Below are positions 1 to 9,358 of a stretch of DNA of 64,000 nt, piece by piece. This stretch comes from Cupriavidus taiwanensis (GTDB lineage: Bacteria > Pseudomonadota > Gammaproteobacteria > Burkholderiales > Burkholderiaceae): the NCBI RefSeq assembly GCF_900250075.1, contig NZ_LT977071.1, forward strand, positions 62,001 to 126,000, read 5' to 3'. The position numbers and the translations under genes were made by a program. Position 1 is the stretch's first letter; every line of letters starts with the position of its first letter. The notes under the pieces were generated by a model that was not told the DNA's origin, ran no database searches, and saw nothing but the letters and a program-made list of their open reading frames with translations.

Positions 1-637
1 TCTTCTCCATCAGCTCGAGCGTGCCTTCGGCATACGGTCCGTCCTGCTCCAGTGCCTCGGCATAGGCCAGCTCAAGCTGGCGCAGGCGCTTCTGGTAAGG
101 GCTGGACAAGGCGATACGCCGCCCCAGCGAACTGCGCATGGTGCGCAGGATCGACAGGTTGGACGGGGTGCCGTCGATGGAATAGCCGGCGCGCACCTTG
201 CGCACCTCGGCAATCTTGGCGAGGTGGCGCTTGGCCAGGTCCGGCAGCGCCATGTCCTCGAAGAAGAAATTGAGGAAGTCCTCGCGCGACAGCGTGAAGA
301 CGAAATCGTCCTCGCCCTCGCCGCTGTCGCTGGCCCGCGAACCGGTCCCGCCGCCGCCCTGCTGCTGGCGGTCGAAGGAATCGCCCTTGACGAACTTCTT
401 GTTGCCAGGGTGAATCCACTCGCGCCGCCCGCCCGGGCCGTGGTGGAAGATCGGTTCGCTGATGTCCTTGACCGGAATGGACACCTGCCCGCTCTGCTCG
501 ATGTCCATGATCTTCCGGCCGGACACCGCCTTTGCCACCGCTTGCCGGATCTGCTCGCGGTAGCGCTTGATGAAGCGTTGCTGGTTGACGGCACTCTTGT
601 TGCCGCCGTTTTCGCGCCGATCGATGACCGTAGCCAT
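1..637 (-). CDS. yeaH: YeaH/DUF444 family protein, C-terminus beyond window edge
   Basis: The frame opens with ATG at 637 (MATVIDRRENGGNK) and runs without a stop to the left edge, giving 212 residues of a family that is usually about 420-430 long. The N-terminal pattern, with a basic start, a Gly-rich segment near residues 110-120 and 'EDDFVFTLSREDFLNFFFEDMALPDL', is typical of DUF444 proteins. The gene lies 37 bp downstream of prkA on the same strand. This is the conserved yeaG-yeaH order, in which the pair responds to nutrient stress in enterobacteria; the biochemical role of YeaH is unknown. A SpoVR gene often follows and would lie outside the window. Truncation is due only to the window boundary. 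Confidence 0.9.
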   Translation of the reverse strand, partial: MATVIDRRENGGNKSAVNQQRFIKRYREQIRQAVAKAVSGRKIMDIEQSGQVSIPVKDISEPIFHHGPGGRREWIHPGNKKFVKGDSFDRQQQGGGGTGSRASDSGEGEDDFVFTLSREDFLNFFFEDMALPDLAKRHLAKIAEVRKVRAGYSIDGTPSNLSILRTMRSSLGRRIALSSPYQKRLRQLELAYAEALEQDGPYAEGTLELMEK

Positions 638-674
638 ATGTTGCCCTCGTTGAGAGACCTGTTCCGCGGCGCCG

Positions 675-2597
675 TTACGATGACTTTCTTACGCGCAGAT
701 ACCACTCCACCAACAGTCTCACTTGCTTGGGCGTATACCCCTTCTCGACCATGCGGTTGACGAAGTTCTCGTGCTTGTCCTGGTCTTCGCGCGAAGACTT
801 GGCGTTGAACGAGATCACCGGAAGCAGGTCCTCCGTGGTGGAGAACATGCGCTTCTCGATCACCATCCGCAGCTTTTCATAGCTGGTCCAGACCGGGTTC
901 TTGCCACCGTTGTTGGCCCGCGCCCGCAGCACGAAGTTGACGATCTCGTTGCGGAAGTCCTTCGGGTTGGAGATCCCCGCGGGCTTTTCCACTTTCTCGA
1001 GCTCGTCGTTCAGCGCGTTGCGGTCGAGGATTTCGCCGGTGTTGGGATCGCGGTACTCCTGGTCCTGGATCCACAGGTCGGCGAACACCACATAGCGGTC
1101 GAAGATGTTCTGCCCGTACTCAGAATACGATTCAAGGTAGGCGGTCTGGATCTCCTTGCCGATGAACTCCACGAACGGGGTGGTCAGGTACTCCTTGATA
1201 TACGACAGCAGCTTGGCTTCCTGCTCCGGCGGAAACTGCTCGCGCTCGATCTGCTGCTCGAGCACGTACAGCAGGTGCACCGGGTTGGCCGCCACTTCGG
1301 TGTTGTCGAAGTTGAAGACCTTGGACAGGACCTTGAACGCGAAGCGCGTCGACAGCCCGTTCATGCCTTCGTCGATGCCGGCGTAGTCGCGATATTCCTG
1401 GTACGACTTTGCCTTCGGGTCCACGTCCTTCAGGCTCTCGCCGTCGTAGACGCGCATCTTGGAAAAGATGTTGGAGTTCTCGGGCTCCTTGATGCGCGTG
1501 AGCACCGCGAACTGCGCCATCATCTTCAGGGTATTGGGCGCGCACGGGGCGGCCGACAGCGAACTGCTGCGCAACAGCTTGTCGTAGATCTTGACCTCGT
1601 CGGACACGCGCAGGCAGTACGGCACCTTGACGATATAGATCCGGTCGAGGAAAGCCTCGTTGTTCTTGTCCGCCTTGAAGGTCTGCCACTCGGCCTCGTT
1701 CGAGTGCGCCAGGATGACGCCGTCGAACGGGATCGCGCCGAAGCCTTCCGTGCCCTTGTAGTTGCCTTCCTGGGTCGCGGTCAGCAGCGGGTGCAGCACC
1801 TTGATCGGCGCCTTGAACATTTCGACGAACTCGAGCAGTCCGCGGTTGGCCAGGCACAGGCCGCCGGAATACGAGTACGCGTCCGGATCGTCCTGCGGGA
1901 AGTCCTCGAGCTTGCGGATGTCGACCTTGCCCACCAGCGACGAGATGTCCTGGTTGTTCTCGTCGCCCGGCTCGGTCTTCGAGATCGCGATCTGCGACAG
2001 CACCGACGGGCGCAGCTTCACCACCTTGAACTTGGTGATGTCGCCGTTGAACTCGTGCAGGCGCTTCACTGCCCATGGCGAGGCAATGGTATTGAGATAG
2101 CGCAGCGGGATGCCGTAGTCCTCTTCCAGGATCTTGCCGTCTTCTTCCGGCGAGAACAGACCCAGGGGCGACTCGTGGATGGGCGACCCCTTCAGCGCGT
2201 AGATGGGGATCTGTTCCATCAACGCCTTCAGCTTCTCCGCGAGCGAGGACTTGCCGCCGCCGGGAGGCCCGAGCAGATACAGGATCTGCTTGCGCTCTTC
2301 CAGGCCCTGCGCCGCGTGCTTGAAGAACGAGACGATCTGCTCGATCGTGTCCTCCATGCCGTAGAAGTCGCGGAAGGCCGGATAGATGCGAATGACCTTG
2401 TTGAAGAACAGGCGGGACAGCCTGGGATCGTGGTGGGTATCCACCAGCTCAGGCTGACCGATCGCGGCGAGCATGCGTTCGGCAGCGGTCGCGTAGGCAG
2501 TCGGATCCTTCTTGCAGATCTCCAGGTATTCCTGGATGCTGTATTCCTCTTCCTTGCGAGCTTCGAACCGCGTAGCGTAATGGCCAAAAATGTCCAT
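675..2597 (-). CDS. prkA: PrkA-family serine protein kinase (YeaG)
   Basis: A 640-residue protein, full length for PrkA/YeaG. The AAA+ part carries a Walker A motif GPPGGGKSS at residues 110-118, after 'QILYLL'. The C-terminal half is the PrkA kinase-like domain. The start MDIFGHYATRF is typical of the family, and a GGGAG ribosome site sits about 8 bases before the ATG. The protein is a cytoplasmic stress-associated protein kinase/AAA ATPase, and its downstream partner here is the DUF444 gene. Transcription probably starts in the 478-bp gap upstream (2598-3075). I saw no sigma-54 -24/-12 element there. Confidence 0.96.
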   Translation of the reverse strand: MDIFGHYATRFEARKEEEYSIQEYLEICKKDPTAYATAAERMLAAIGQPELVDTHHDPRLSRLFFNKVIRIYPAFRDFYGMEDTIEQIVSFFKHAAQGLEERKQILYLLGPPGGGKSSLAEKLKALMEQIPIYALKGSPIHESPLGLFSPEEDGKILEEDYGIPLRYLNTIASPWAVKRLHEFNGDITKFKVVKLRPSVLSQIAISKTEPGDENNQDISSLVGKVDIRKLEDFPQDDPDAYSYSGGLCLANRGLLEFVEMFKAPIKVLHPLLTATQEGNYKGTEGFGAIPFDGVILAHSNEAEWQTFKADKNNEAFLDRIYIVKVPYCLRVSDEVKIYDKLLRSSSLSAAPCAPNTLKMMAQFAVLTRIKEPENSNIFSKMRVYDGESLKDVDPKAKSYQEYRDYAGIDEGMNGLSTRFAFKVLSKVFNFDNTEVAANPVHLLYVLEQQIEREQFPPEQEAKLLSYIKEYLTTPFVEFIGKEIQTAYLESYSEYGQNIFDRYVVFADLWIQDQEYRDPNTGEILDRNALNDELEKVEKPAGISNPKDFRNEIVNFVLRARANNGGKNPVWTSYEKLRMVIEKRMFSTTEDLLPVISFNAKSSREDQDKHENFVNRMVEKGYTPKQVRLLVEWYLRVRKSS

Positions 2598-3075
2598 ACC
2601 TTACTCCCGTCAGAGTTCACGTCCGAGGCGTAGGTAGTGCTACCCCCAAGGCTTCGCGCAACGTTCGCGGTACACCACCCCGGCCTGGCGACCTGTCATG
2701 TTGCGAAGTCTTTACTTCATCATAGTCAAATAACGGCGATGGTGGAGTCCGAGTTGACGAATCTTGCATCGATGCAACGGGTGTTTCGCTGCTGCATTCC
2801 CCGCTGCATTCCTGCCGGATTTCGCTGTCAGCTTTTGGCTGATTCCACTCGGCTTCGCCCCCGCGCGCGACGGGCCATTGACCATGCTTGTGACACACCT
2901 TACACCTTTCCCGCCATCCGTGCACATCCGGTTTTGTAACCATAAGCACGAAAGCCGGCACAGGTGCCGGCTTTCATTTTTACGCATGTCGTCAGGCGTT
3001 TTGCGACGTCTCGCATTGCCTGCGCGCACTAGCACACAGACAGTGCTGATAGCGCAGCGCCCGCGCTGACGGCGC
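2598..3075. other. Intergenic region with prkA promoter side and a plus-strand hairpin
   Basis: 478 bp without a convincing gene. The left part must hold the prkA promoter on the minus strand. The right part carries a strong hairpin (2951-2974) whose T-tract points along the plus strand, although no plus-strand gene precedes it. A plus-strand frame at 2637-2939 has no recognisable protein and atypical composition, so I do not call it. Confidence 0.6.
2951..2980 (+). terminator. Rho-independent terminator-like hairpin
   Basis: Perfect 10-bp stem AAAGCCGGCA / TGCCGGCTTT with a 4-base loop, followed by CATTTTT on the plus strand. On the minus strand there is no T-run. The acyl-CoA dehydrogenase transcript comes from the right on the minus strand and could still use the hairpin, but the U-tract orientation favours a plus-strand RNA. 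Confidence 0.6.
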
Positions 3076-4263
3076 TCAGAGCGTGCGCGCGACCAGCTCC
3101 TTCATGATCTCGTTGGAGCCGCCGAAGATCTTGCTGACGCGTGCGTTCGCGTACATGCGCGCGATCGGGTATTCCAGCATGTAGCCATAGCCGCCGTGCA
3201 ACTGCAGGCACTCGTCGATGACCTGGCAGTTCTGTTGGGTGCACCACCATTTGGCCATCGCCGCGGTCGCCGCGTCGAGCTGGCCGTCCATCAGGCGCTG
3301 CATGCAGTCGTCGACGAAGGTCGCGGCAATGGTGGCCACGGTCTTGCATTCGGCCAGCTTGAAACGGGTGTTCTGCAGGTCGCCGAGCGGCTGGCCGAAC
3401 ACCTTGCGCTGGCGCACGTATTCGGTGGTCAGTTCGATCGCGCGCTGCATGGTGGCCACCGCGCCCAGCGCAATGATCATGCGCTCCTGCGGCAGCTGCT
3501 GCATCAGCTGGTAGAAGCCCTGCCCTTCCTGCGTGCCGAGCAGGTTGTCGCACGGCACCAGCACGTCGTCGAAGAACAGCTCGGCGGTGTCCTGGCCCTT
3601 CTGCCCGATCTTTTCCAGGATGCGGCCGCGACGGAAGCCCGGCAGGTCGCGGGTTTCCACCATGACCAGCGACACCCCGCGCGAACCGGCTTCCGGATCG
3701 GTCTTGGCCACCACGCAGATCAGGTCGGCGTGGTAGCCGTTGGTGATGAAGGTCTTGGCGCCGTTGAGGCGATAGCAGTCTCCGTCGGGGGTCTGTTCCC
3801 GCAGCGCGCGGGTGCGTATCGCTTTGAGGTCGGAACCCGCGCCGGGTTCCGACATCGCGATGGCGGCCACCAGTTCGCCGCTGGCCATCTGCGGCAGCCA
3901 TTTCTGCTTCTGCGCTTCGGTGCCGTAGCGCAGCAGGTAGTGCGCCACGATGCCGCTGTGCACGTTGTTGCCCAGGCTGGTGCAGACCGCGCGCGACATC
4001 TCCTGGGTGATGATGGCCTCGTGGGCGAAGGTGCCGCCGCCGCCGCCGTATTCCTCGGGGATGCTGGCGCACAGCAGCCCGATCTGGCCGGCGCGGCGCC
4101 ACATGTCGCGGTCGATGTGGCCCTGCTCGGCCCAGCGGGCCTCGTTGGGGGCGAGTTCGCGCTCGACGAAGCGGCGCACGGTGTCCTGGAACATTTCCAG
4201 CTCTTCGTTCATCCAGGGGGTCTGGCGTGCGGCGGGCGCCGCGTTCTGGTCTTGGGATCCCAT
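3076..4263 (-). CDS. Acyl-CoA dehydrogenase, long-chain (LCAD) type
   Basis: 395 residues from the ATG at 4263 (MGSQDQNAAP); a shorter start at MNEELEMF is possible, and neither has a strong ribosome site. The three-domain acyl-CoA dehydrogenase fold is recognisable: 'AIAMSEPGAGSDL' (FAD/substrate loop), 'YVRQRKVFGQPLG', and 'QLHGGYGYMLEYP'. The 'LPQERMIIA' segment carries the glutamate in the position used by LCAD and isovaleryl-CoA dehydrogenases, while the alternative short-chain position (IFGGSNE) has Gly. It would oxidise an acyl-CoA to the 2-enoyl-CoA with FAD, handing electrons to ETF. It is followed on the other side by an enoyl-CoA hydratase and a ligase, so a complete activation and first-steps beta-oxidation module can be inferred. 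Confidence 0.92.
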   Translation of the reverse strand: MGSQDQNAAPAARQTPWMNEELEMFQDTVRRFVERELAPNEARWAEQGHIDRDMWRRAGQIGLLCASIPEEYGGGGGTFAHEAIITQEMSRAVCTSLGNNVHSGIVAHYLLRYGTEAQKQKWLPQMASGELVAAIAMSEPGAGSDLKAIRTRALREQTPDGDCYRLNGAKTFITNGYHADLICVVAKTDPEAGSRGVSLVMVETRDLPGFRRGRILEKIGQKGQDTAELFFDDVLVPCDNLLGTQEGQGFYQLMQQLPQERMIIALGAVATMQRAIELTTEYVRQRKVFGQPLGDLQNTRFKLAECKTVATIAATFVDDCMQRLMDGQLDAATAAMAKWWCTQQNCQVIDECLQLHGGYGYMLEYPIARMYANARVSKIFGGSNEIMKELVARTL

Positions 4264-4402
4264 AAGTGGTACCGGTATCAGGGTAAACGTGAATAATGAA
4301 GCGGCAGGCCCCGGTCGGCGCCGGATTACCTGCCTATATAAATAGGGGCGCGAGCAAGGGGGCAACCGATGCTGCGGGACGGCAAGCCCCGCCGGTCTGC
4401 CT

Positions 4403-5182
4403 TCAGTCCGGCCAGCGGTAGCGCAGCGGCTGCTTGGCCATGAAGCGGTCGGCGGCCTCGCGGCGGTAGCCGGTGGAGAAGGCGATGCCCTGGGCGTCCG
4501 CCTCCATCGCCAGCATGGTGCCCAGGTCCTGGCCCAGCGATGCATTGAGCGCCTGCTTGGTCAGGCTGACCGCCACCGGCGAGGCCTCGGTGAATGCCTG
4601 CGCCAGCGCCCGGGCGCGCGCCTGCAGGCCGTCGGCCGGCACGATTTCCATGACGATGCCAAGGTCTTGCGCGGCCTGGGCGCTGAGCTCGCGCATCGAG
4701 AACATCAGCGCCTTGGCCCGCTGCAGGCCGATCATCCGCGGCAGCGTGTAGAACACGCCACAGTCCGGCACCAGCCCCATGCGCAGGAACGGCAGCCCGA
4801 AGCGCGCGCGCGGCGTGGCCAGGATGATGTCGGCAGTCAGCGCCAGGCTGAAGCCCGCGCCATAGGCGGCGCCGTCGACCGCGGCAATGACCGGCACGTC
4901 GAGCTGGATCAGGTCTTCCAGCCAGCCGTGGAGCTTGCGCAGGCGCCTGCGGCCCTGCTCGGCGCTGATTTCGACCTGCATCGAGCTGATATCGCCGCCC
5001 GACGAGAAATCGGTGCCGGCCGCGGTCAGGATCAGGGCGCGCACGCTGTCGTCGTCCCGTATCCGGCGAATCACTTCGCCGATTTCCTCGCGCATCTGAA
5101 GCGACAGCGCATTCTTGCGCGCCGGCGCATCCAGCGTCAGCGTGGCGACGCCGTCCTCGACGGCAAAACGGATGGTTTCCAT
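4403..5182 (-). CDS. Enoyl-CoA hydratase/isomerase family protein
   Basis: 259 residues, crotonase family. The oxyanion-hole segments are 'DFSSGGDISSM' and 'AAVDGAAYGAGFSLALTADI'. The first catalytic Glu position of classical hydratases is occupied by 'LRMGLVPDCGVFYTLPRMIG', where the usual Glu/Asp pattern is only partly kept, so isomerase or hydratase activity cannot be decided. The start at 5182 follows a GGAGG-like run in the leader (rc of gcctccg). The gene lies 23 bp from the Bug receptor gene upstream and 139 bp from the dehydrogenase downstream, all on one strand, consistent with a shared operon. Confidence 0.88.
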   Translation of the reverse strand: METIRFAVEDGVATLTLDAPARKNALSLQMREEIGEVIRRIRDDDSVRALILTAAGTDFSSGGDISSMQVEISAEQGRRRLRKLHGWLEDLIQLDVPVIAAVDGAAYGAGFSLALTADIILATPRARFGLPFLRMGLVPDCGVFYTLPRMIGLQRAKALMFSMRELSAQAAQDLGIVMEIVPADGLQARARALAQAFTEASPVAVSLTKQALNASLGQDLGTMLAMEADAQGIAFSTGYRREAADRFMAKQPLRYRWPD

Positions 5183-5205
5183 GGCTTGGCCTCCGGTACG
5201 GTGTG

Positions 5206-6189
5206 TCAGTCCAGCTGGATGTTGGCGTCGCGCACGATCCTGGCCCACTTTGGCGTGTCGCCGGCGACCACGGCGGCGAGTTCCTGCGGCGTGGAGCCGA
5301 CCGGCTGCAAACCCATGCCGGCCAGCTTCTGCGTCACTTCGGGCAGCCGCACGATGCGTGCGGTCTCGGCGGCCAGCCTTGCCGTCACGTCCTTGGGCGC
5401 GTTGCCGGGCAGGAACAGCCCGAACCAGCCATTGGGCTCGAACCCCGCCAGGCCCAGCTCGGAGAAGGTCGGCACATTGGGCAGCGCCTTGTAGCGCTGG
5501 GTCCCGGTGATGCCCAGGATCTTGAACTTGCCGCTGGTGAGGTAAGGGTTGGCCGAGGTCACGTCGACGAAGGCGCTGTCCACCTGGCCGCCGAGCAGGT
5601 CGCTCATCAGCGGCGCCGCGCCCTTGTACGGGATATGCGCGATCTCGATGCCGGCCTGCTGGCGCAGCAGCTCGCCGTGCAGGTGCGACGAGGTGCCGTT
5701 GCCGTACGAGCCATAGCTGAGCTTGCCGGACTTGGCCAGCGCCAGGAACTCGCGCATGGTGCTGGCCGGCACCCGGTTGGGCACCACGAACAGGTCGGAC
5801 GACTTGGCGATCAGCGAGACCGGGGTGAAGTCTTTGGCGACGTCATACGGGGTGCGTTTGTACAGCGCCGGCGACTGGATCAGCGCGGTGATCGCCAGCA
5901 GCAGGGTGTAGCCGTCGGCCGGCGCCTTGGCGACGGTATCGTTGCCCAGCATGCCGCTGGCGCCAGGCTTGTTTTCCACCACCACCGGCTGGCCCAGGCC
6001 TTCGGCCAGGCGCTGGCCGATCAGCCGGCCCACGGTATCGGTGCCGCCGCCCGCCGGGTACGGCACGATCAGCCGGATCGGCTTGGCGGGGTACGGCTGT
6101 TGGGCGAAAGCCTGGCCCGCGTGGCCAAGGATGGCCGCGCCGGCCAGGGTGCCGGCCTGCGCCAGCCAGTTGCGTCTGCTCTGCTGCAT
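5206..6189 (-). CDS. Bug-family tripartite tricarboxylate-type periplasmic receptor
   Basis: 327 residues with a Tat/Sec-like signal (MQQSRRNWLAQAGTLAGAAIL...AFA). The mature part begins 'QQPYPAKPIRLIVPYPAGGGTDTVGRLIG', the canonical Bug/TctC opening, and contains 'VVVENKPGASGMLGNDTVAKA' and the C-terminal 'KWARIVRDANIQLD'. Such receptors bind carboxylates in the periplasm. No TctA/TctB membrane genes are nearby, so this is one of the orphan receptors that betaproteobacteria carry in numbers. Its place between a hydratase and an acyl-CoA ligase suggests that its ligand is the carboxylate the module activates (inference). Confidence 0.94.
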   Translation of the reverse strand: MQQSRRNWLAQAGTLAGAAILGHAGQAFAQQPYPAKPIRLIVPYPAGGGTDTVGRLIGQRLAEGLGQPVVVENKPGASGMLGNDTVAKAPADGYTLLLAITALIQSPALYKRTPYDVAKDFTPVSLIAKSSDLFVVPNRVPASTMREFLALAKSGKLSYGSYGNGTSSHLHGELLRQQAGIEIAHIPYKGAAPLMSDLLGGQVDSAFVDVTSANPYLTSGKFKILGITGTQRYKALPNVPTFSELGLAGFEPNGWFGLFLPGNAPKDVTARLAAETARIVRLPEVTQKLAGMGLQPVGSTPQELAAVVAGDTPKWARIVRDANIQLD

Positions 6190-6245
6190 GTTGTCTCTCT
6201 CTTTGCTGCTCGGGTTGCTGCGCTGGGTGGGCATCACCGCCACCA

Positions 6246-7970
6246 TCAGTTGCCGGGATGGTCCGCCTGCATCTCGCGTTCCTGCAGCGCGCGCCACAGG
6301 ATCTTGCCGGTGGCCGACTTGGGCAGCGCGTCGACCACGTCGACGATGCGCGGCACCTTGTACGCGGCCATGTGCTCGCGGCACCAGGCCATGATGCGTT
6401 CGGGTTCGGCTTCCGCCGTGCCGCGCGCGTCGGGGCGCAGCGCCACCACCGCCTTGACGGTTTCGCCGCGGCGCTCGTCGCGCGCCGCGATCACGCAGGC
6501 TTCGTGGATGGCCGGGTGGCCGTACAGCATGTTCTCCACCTCGGCCGGCCAGACCTTGTAGCCCGACGCGTTGATCATGCGCTTGAGGCGGTCGCGCATG
6601 AAGAAGTAGCCTTCCTCGTCCATGAAACCCAGGTCGCCGGTGCGCAGGAAGCGCTTGCCGTCGAGCTCGATGAAGGTGGCGGCGTTGGCGTCTTCGTTGT
6701 GCCAGTAGCCCTGCATCACCTGGCCGCCGTGGACCACGATCTCGCCGGTCTCGCCGTGGGGCAGTTCGCGCAGCGTCTCGGGGTCGACCACGCGCGCGTC
6801 CACGCCGAAGGTGGCGATGCCCAGGCATTCGCGCTTGGGCTGGTTGCGCGGGTTCGACAGGATGAAGGCCGCGGTCTCGGTCATGCCGTAGGCCTCGACA
6901 TAGGGCAGCCCGAAGCGCTGCTGCAGCATGTTGGCCACGGCCTCCGGCATGGCCGCGCCGCCACCGCCGACGTAGGCCAGGCTGGACAGGTCGCGCGCGT
7001 CGATGCCGGGCTGCGAGAAGAAGTCCACCATCATCGCCGGCGGCGCGCCCCACACCGAGACGCGGTAGCGCTCGATCAGGTCCGCGGCCAGCGCGCGGTC
7101 CCAGCGCGGCATCAGCACCACCGTCGCGCCCAGGTAGAGCGGCGAGTTCATGCAGTTCTGCATGCCCAGCAGGTGGAACATCGGCGCCACCGCCAGCACC
7201 ACCGATTCGGCCGAGCCGCCACGCCAGATCACCGAACCGGCGGCCGCGGTCATCAGCGTGCCGTGGGTATGCATGCAGCCCTTGGGGTTGCCGGTGGTGC
7301 CGGAGGTATAGGCCAGCATGCACAGTGTGTCGTGCCCGGCCTGGTGCGGCAGCGGCCGGTGCCCGGCGCCACTGGCGGTGTCCCAGGCCACCGGCATCGC
7401 GCCCGACGGCGCGGCCTGCGGCGCGGGCGGCGGCTCGCGCAGCCAGGCCGGCACCGGCAGGCCGCCGTCGTCGCGCAGCATGCCCGCATAGTCGTGCAGG
7501 ATCACGTGGCGCAGCGCGGGACCGTGCAGCGGCGCCATGCGCGCATACAGCTCGCTGCCGGCGAAGGCGGCGACCGCGCCGCTGTCCTGCACCACGTGGG
7601 CGAGCTCGGCTTCCAGCCACATCGGGTTGGCGGGCACGACCACGCCTTCGGCACGCAGGATGGCGTAGTAGGCGACGATGAACTGCGGGCAGTTCTGGCT
7701 GAACAGCACCACCCGGTCGCCGGGCTGGATGCCGCAGGCTTGCTGCAGGTAGCCGGCCATCCGTTCAATCTCTTCGCGCAGCTCGCCATACGAGATCGCG
7801 GTGCCGAAGTACTGGATCGCGGTCTTGTCCGGATAGCGCTGCGCCGCGACCTCGACGTTGTAGAACAGGCTGGTGCGCGGCGTATGCAGCGTCGCCGGCA
7901 GGCCGGGCGGCCAGGCGGGGGAACGGAACGGCTGGGCAGTGCGTGGGGCAGGGCTTGTAGCAGGCTTCAT
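6246..7970 (-). CDS. AMP-dependent acyl-CoA synthetase (fatty-acid CoA ligase type)
   Basis: 574 residues from the ATG at 7970. The adenylation motif 'AYTSGTTGNPKGCMHTHG' lies at about residue 230; further motifs are 'EAYGMTETAAFILSN', 'LRTGDLGFMDEEGYFFMRDRLKRMI' and the C-terminal lysine region 'PKSATGKILWRALQ'. It activates a carboxylic acid to the acyl-CoA with ATP. It is flanked on both sides by Bug receptors and followed by a hydratase and a dehydrogenase. The chain-length class cannot be read from sequence alone; the LCAD-type dehydrogenase nearby hints at medium to long acyl or branched substrates. Confidence 0.92.
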   Translation of the reverse strand: MKPATSPAPRTAQPFRSPAWPPGLPATLHTPRTSLFYNVEVAAQRYPDKTAIQYFGTAISYGELREEIERMAGYLQQACGIQPGDRVVLFSQNCPQFIVAYYAILRAEGVVVPANPMWLEAELAHVVQDSGAVAAFAGSELYARMAPLHGPALRHVILHDYAGMLRDDGGLPVPAWLREPPPAPQAAPSGAMPVAWDTASGAGHRPLPHQAGHDTLCMLAYTSGTTGNPKGCMHTHGTLMTAAAGSVIWRGGSAESVVLAVAPMFHLLGMQNCMNSPLYLGATVVLMPRWDRALAADLIERYRVSVWGAPPAMMVDFFSQPGIDARDLSSLAYVGGGGAAMPEAVANMLQQRFGLPYVEAYGMTETAAFILSNPRNQPKRECLGIATFGVDARVVDPETLRELPHGETGEIVVHGGQVMQGYWHNEDANAATFIELDGKRFLRTGDLGFMDEEGYFFMRDRLKRMINASGYKVWPAEVENMLYGHPAIHEACVIAARDERRGETVKAVVALRPDARGTAEAEPERIMAWCREHMAAYKVPRIVDVVDALPKSATGKILWRALQEREMQADHPGN

Positions 7971-8022
7971 TGCAGCAATAGACAAGTCAGATGCGGATCG
8001 GATACGGGTCAAGCGGGACAGC

Positions 8023-9054
8023 TCAGTCCAGGCGGATATTGCGCGTGCGGATCACCTTGCCCCAGCGCACGAAGTCGGCCTGGACGGTCTGGGCGAACGC
8101 GTCGGGCGTGCTGCCGGTCAGGATCACGCCAAGCTCGCTCATGCGCTTGCGCACGTCGGGCTGGGCCAGCACGCGGTTGACGTCGGCGGAAAACTTCTCG
8201 ACGATCGAGCGCGGCGTGGCGGCCGGCAGCAGCAGGCCGAACCAGCCCATCGCGTCCATGCCCTCGATGCCGGCCTCGCGGAAGGTGGGCACGTCCGGCA
8301 GTTGCGGCGCGCGCGCGGGTCCGGTTACCGCCAGCGCGCGCAGCCGGCCGGTGGCGACATGGGGCTTGGCACCCATCACCGAGATCACCGCGGCCGGCAC
8401 CTGGCCGCCGAGCAGGTCGTTCAGCTCCGGCGCCTCGCCCTTGTACGAGACATGGAGCATGTCGATCTTGGCGGCGTCGTTGAAGACTTCGCCATACAGG
8501 TGGCCGCTGGAGCCCGCGCCGAACGAGCCATAGGAGAACTGCCTGGGCTTGGTGCGCACCAGCGCGATAAAGTCCTTCAGGTTGGTGGCCGGCACGGCGC
8601 TGGTATTGACCGCGAACACCAGGTTGGTGGTGCCGAGTTCGGACACCGCGGCAAAATCCTTCACCGGGTCATACGGCGCGCGCGCATACAGGCTCGGCGC
8701 CTGCACCAGCGGCGTGATCGTCAGCAGCGCGGTATGGCCGTCGGACTCGGCACGGGCGACCACTTCGGCGCCCAGCATGCCGCTGGCGCCCGGGCGGTTC
8801 TCCACCACCACCGGCCGCTTCCACTGCTTGCCCAGGCCCTCGGCCAGCGCGCGCGCCAGCACGTCGGTGGCGCCGCCGGCCGGGAACGGCACCACCATGC
8901 GCACAGTGCGTGCCGGAAAGTCAGCCTGGGCGTGGGCCACGCCCGTGCCCAGCATGCCGGCTGCGAGTCCGCTCCACGCCAGCAATCCGGCGCCGAGGCG
9001 GCCCAGGGTACGGCGACGCGGACTACGCTCCCCACTACGACGATCTGCCTGCAT
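8023..9054 (-). CDS. Bug-family periplasmic receptor (second copy in module)
   Basis: 343 residues. The N-terminus has an Arg-rich stretch (SPRRRTLGRLGAG) and a hydrophobic segment ending in AHA, a Tat-like export signal. The mature opening is 'ADFPARTVRMVVPFPAGGATDVLARAL', then 'VVVENRPGASGMLGAEVVARAESDG', and it ends 'RWGKVIRTRNIRLD'. AAAGGAGA precedes the ATG at 9054. It is the first gene of the minus-strand module and lies 304 bp from the divergent AraC regulator. It is clearly diverged from the copy at 5206-6189, so this is not a recent duplication. Confidence 0.94.
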   Translation of the reverse strand: MQADRRSGERSPRRRTLGRLGAGLLAWSGLAAGMLGTGVAHAQADFPARTVRMVVPFPAGGATDVLARALAEGLGKQWKRPVVVENRPGASGMLGAEVVARAESDGHTALLTITPLVQAPSLYARAPYDPVKDFAAVSELGTTNLVFAVNTSAVPATNLKDFIALVRTKPRQFSYGSFGAGSSGHLYGEVFNDAAKIDMLHVSYKGEAPELNDLLGGQVPAAVISVMGAKPHVATGRLRALAVTGPARAPQLPDVPTFREAGIEGMDAMGWFGLLLPAATPRSIVEKFSADVNRVLAQPDVRKRMSELGVILTGSTPDAFAQTVQADFVRWGKVIRTRNIRLD

Positions 9055-9358
9055 GTGCTGTCTCCTTTGGTTTTTTTCCGTGGGCGGGCACGGGCGCTTT
9101 GCCGCGTTGCAGGATCCGCCCGGGCCGGTGGGCCGGCCTTGTAGAGGTACTTGCCGGAGAGTGCGCGATGCTGCGGTGCGTGGACAATGACCAGACGCGC
9201 CAAAATGATTGGCCGAATCGCTCAGGCGGAAGGCAGGCTTTGGCAAATCCCGATTGTGCGGCGCCGCGCGGGCTTGCTAAGGTGGCGCCATGATGTGGCC
9301 AGAGGGCTGAAAGGCCTGGAGAGGCCGGCACCGGCGCGTCGCCGTGACGAGGAGACCC
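9055..9358. other. Divergent promoter region between Bug receptor and AraC regulator
   Basis: 304 bp with no gene. It must carry the promoters of both the minus-strand module and araC-type gene and, by the usual arrangement, the AraC operator. The segment around 9205-9260 is less GC-rich and contains a run of TTGGC-type words; I could not define a clear direct repeat. Confidence 0.5.

Noticed and set aside
10..705. Minus-strand frame of 231 codons overlapping the start of the window
   Set aside because: It is out of frame with the YeaH/DUF444 protein, which reads correctly from ATG 637; composition is Arg/Ser-rich.
2637..2939. Plus-strand frame of 100 codons before the hairpin at 2951
   Set aside because: No ribosome site, Cys/Arg/Pro-rich without a domain; a non-coding RNA fits the terminator better.
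2598..2950. Sigma-54 promoter before prkA
   Set aside because: No TGGC-N7/8-TTGC arrangement on the minus strand at the right spacing.
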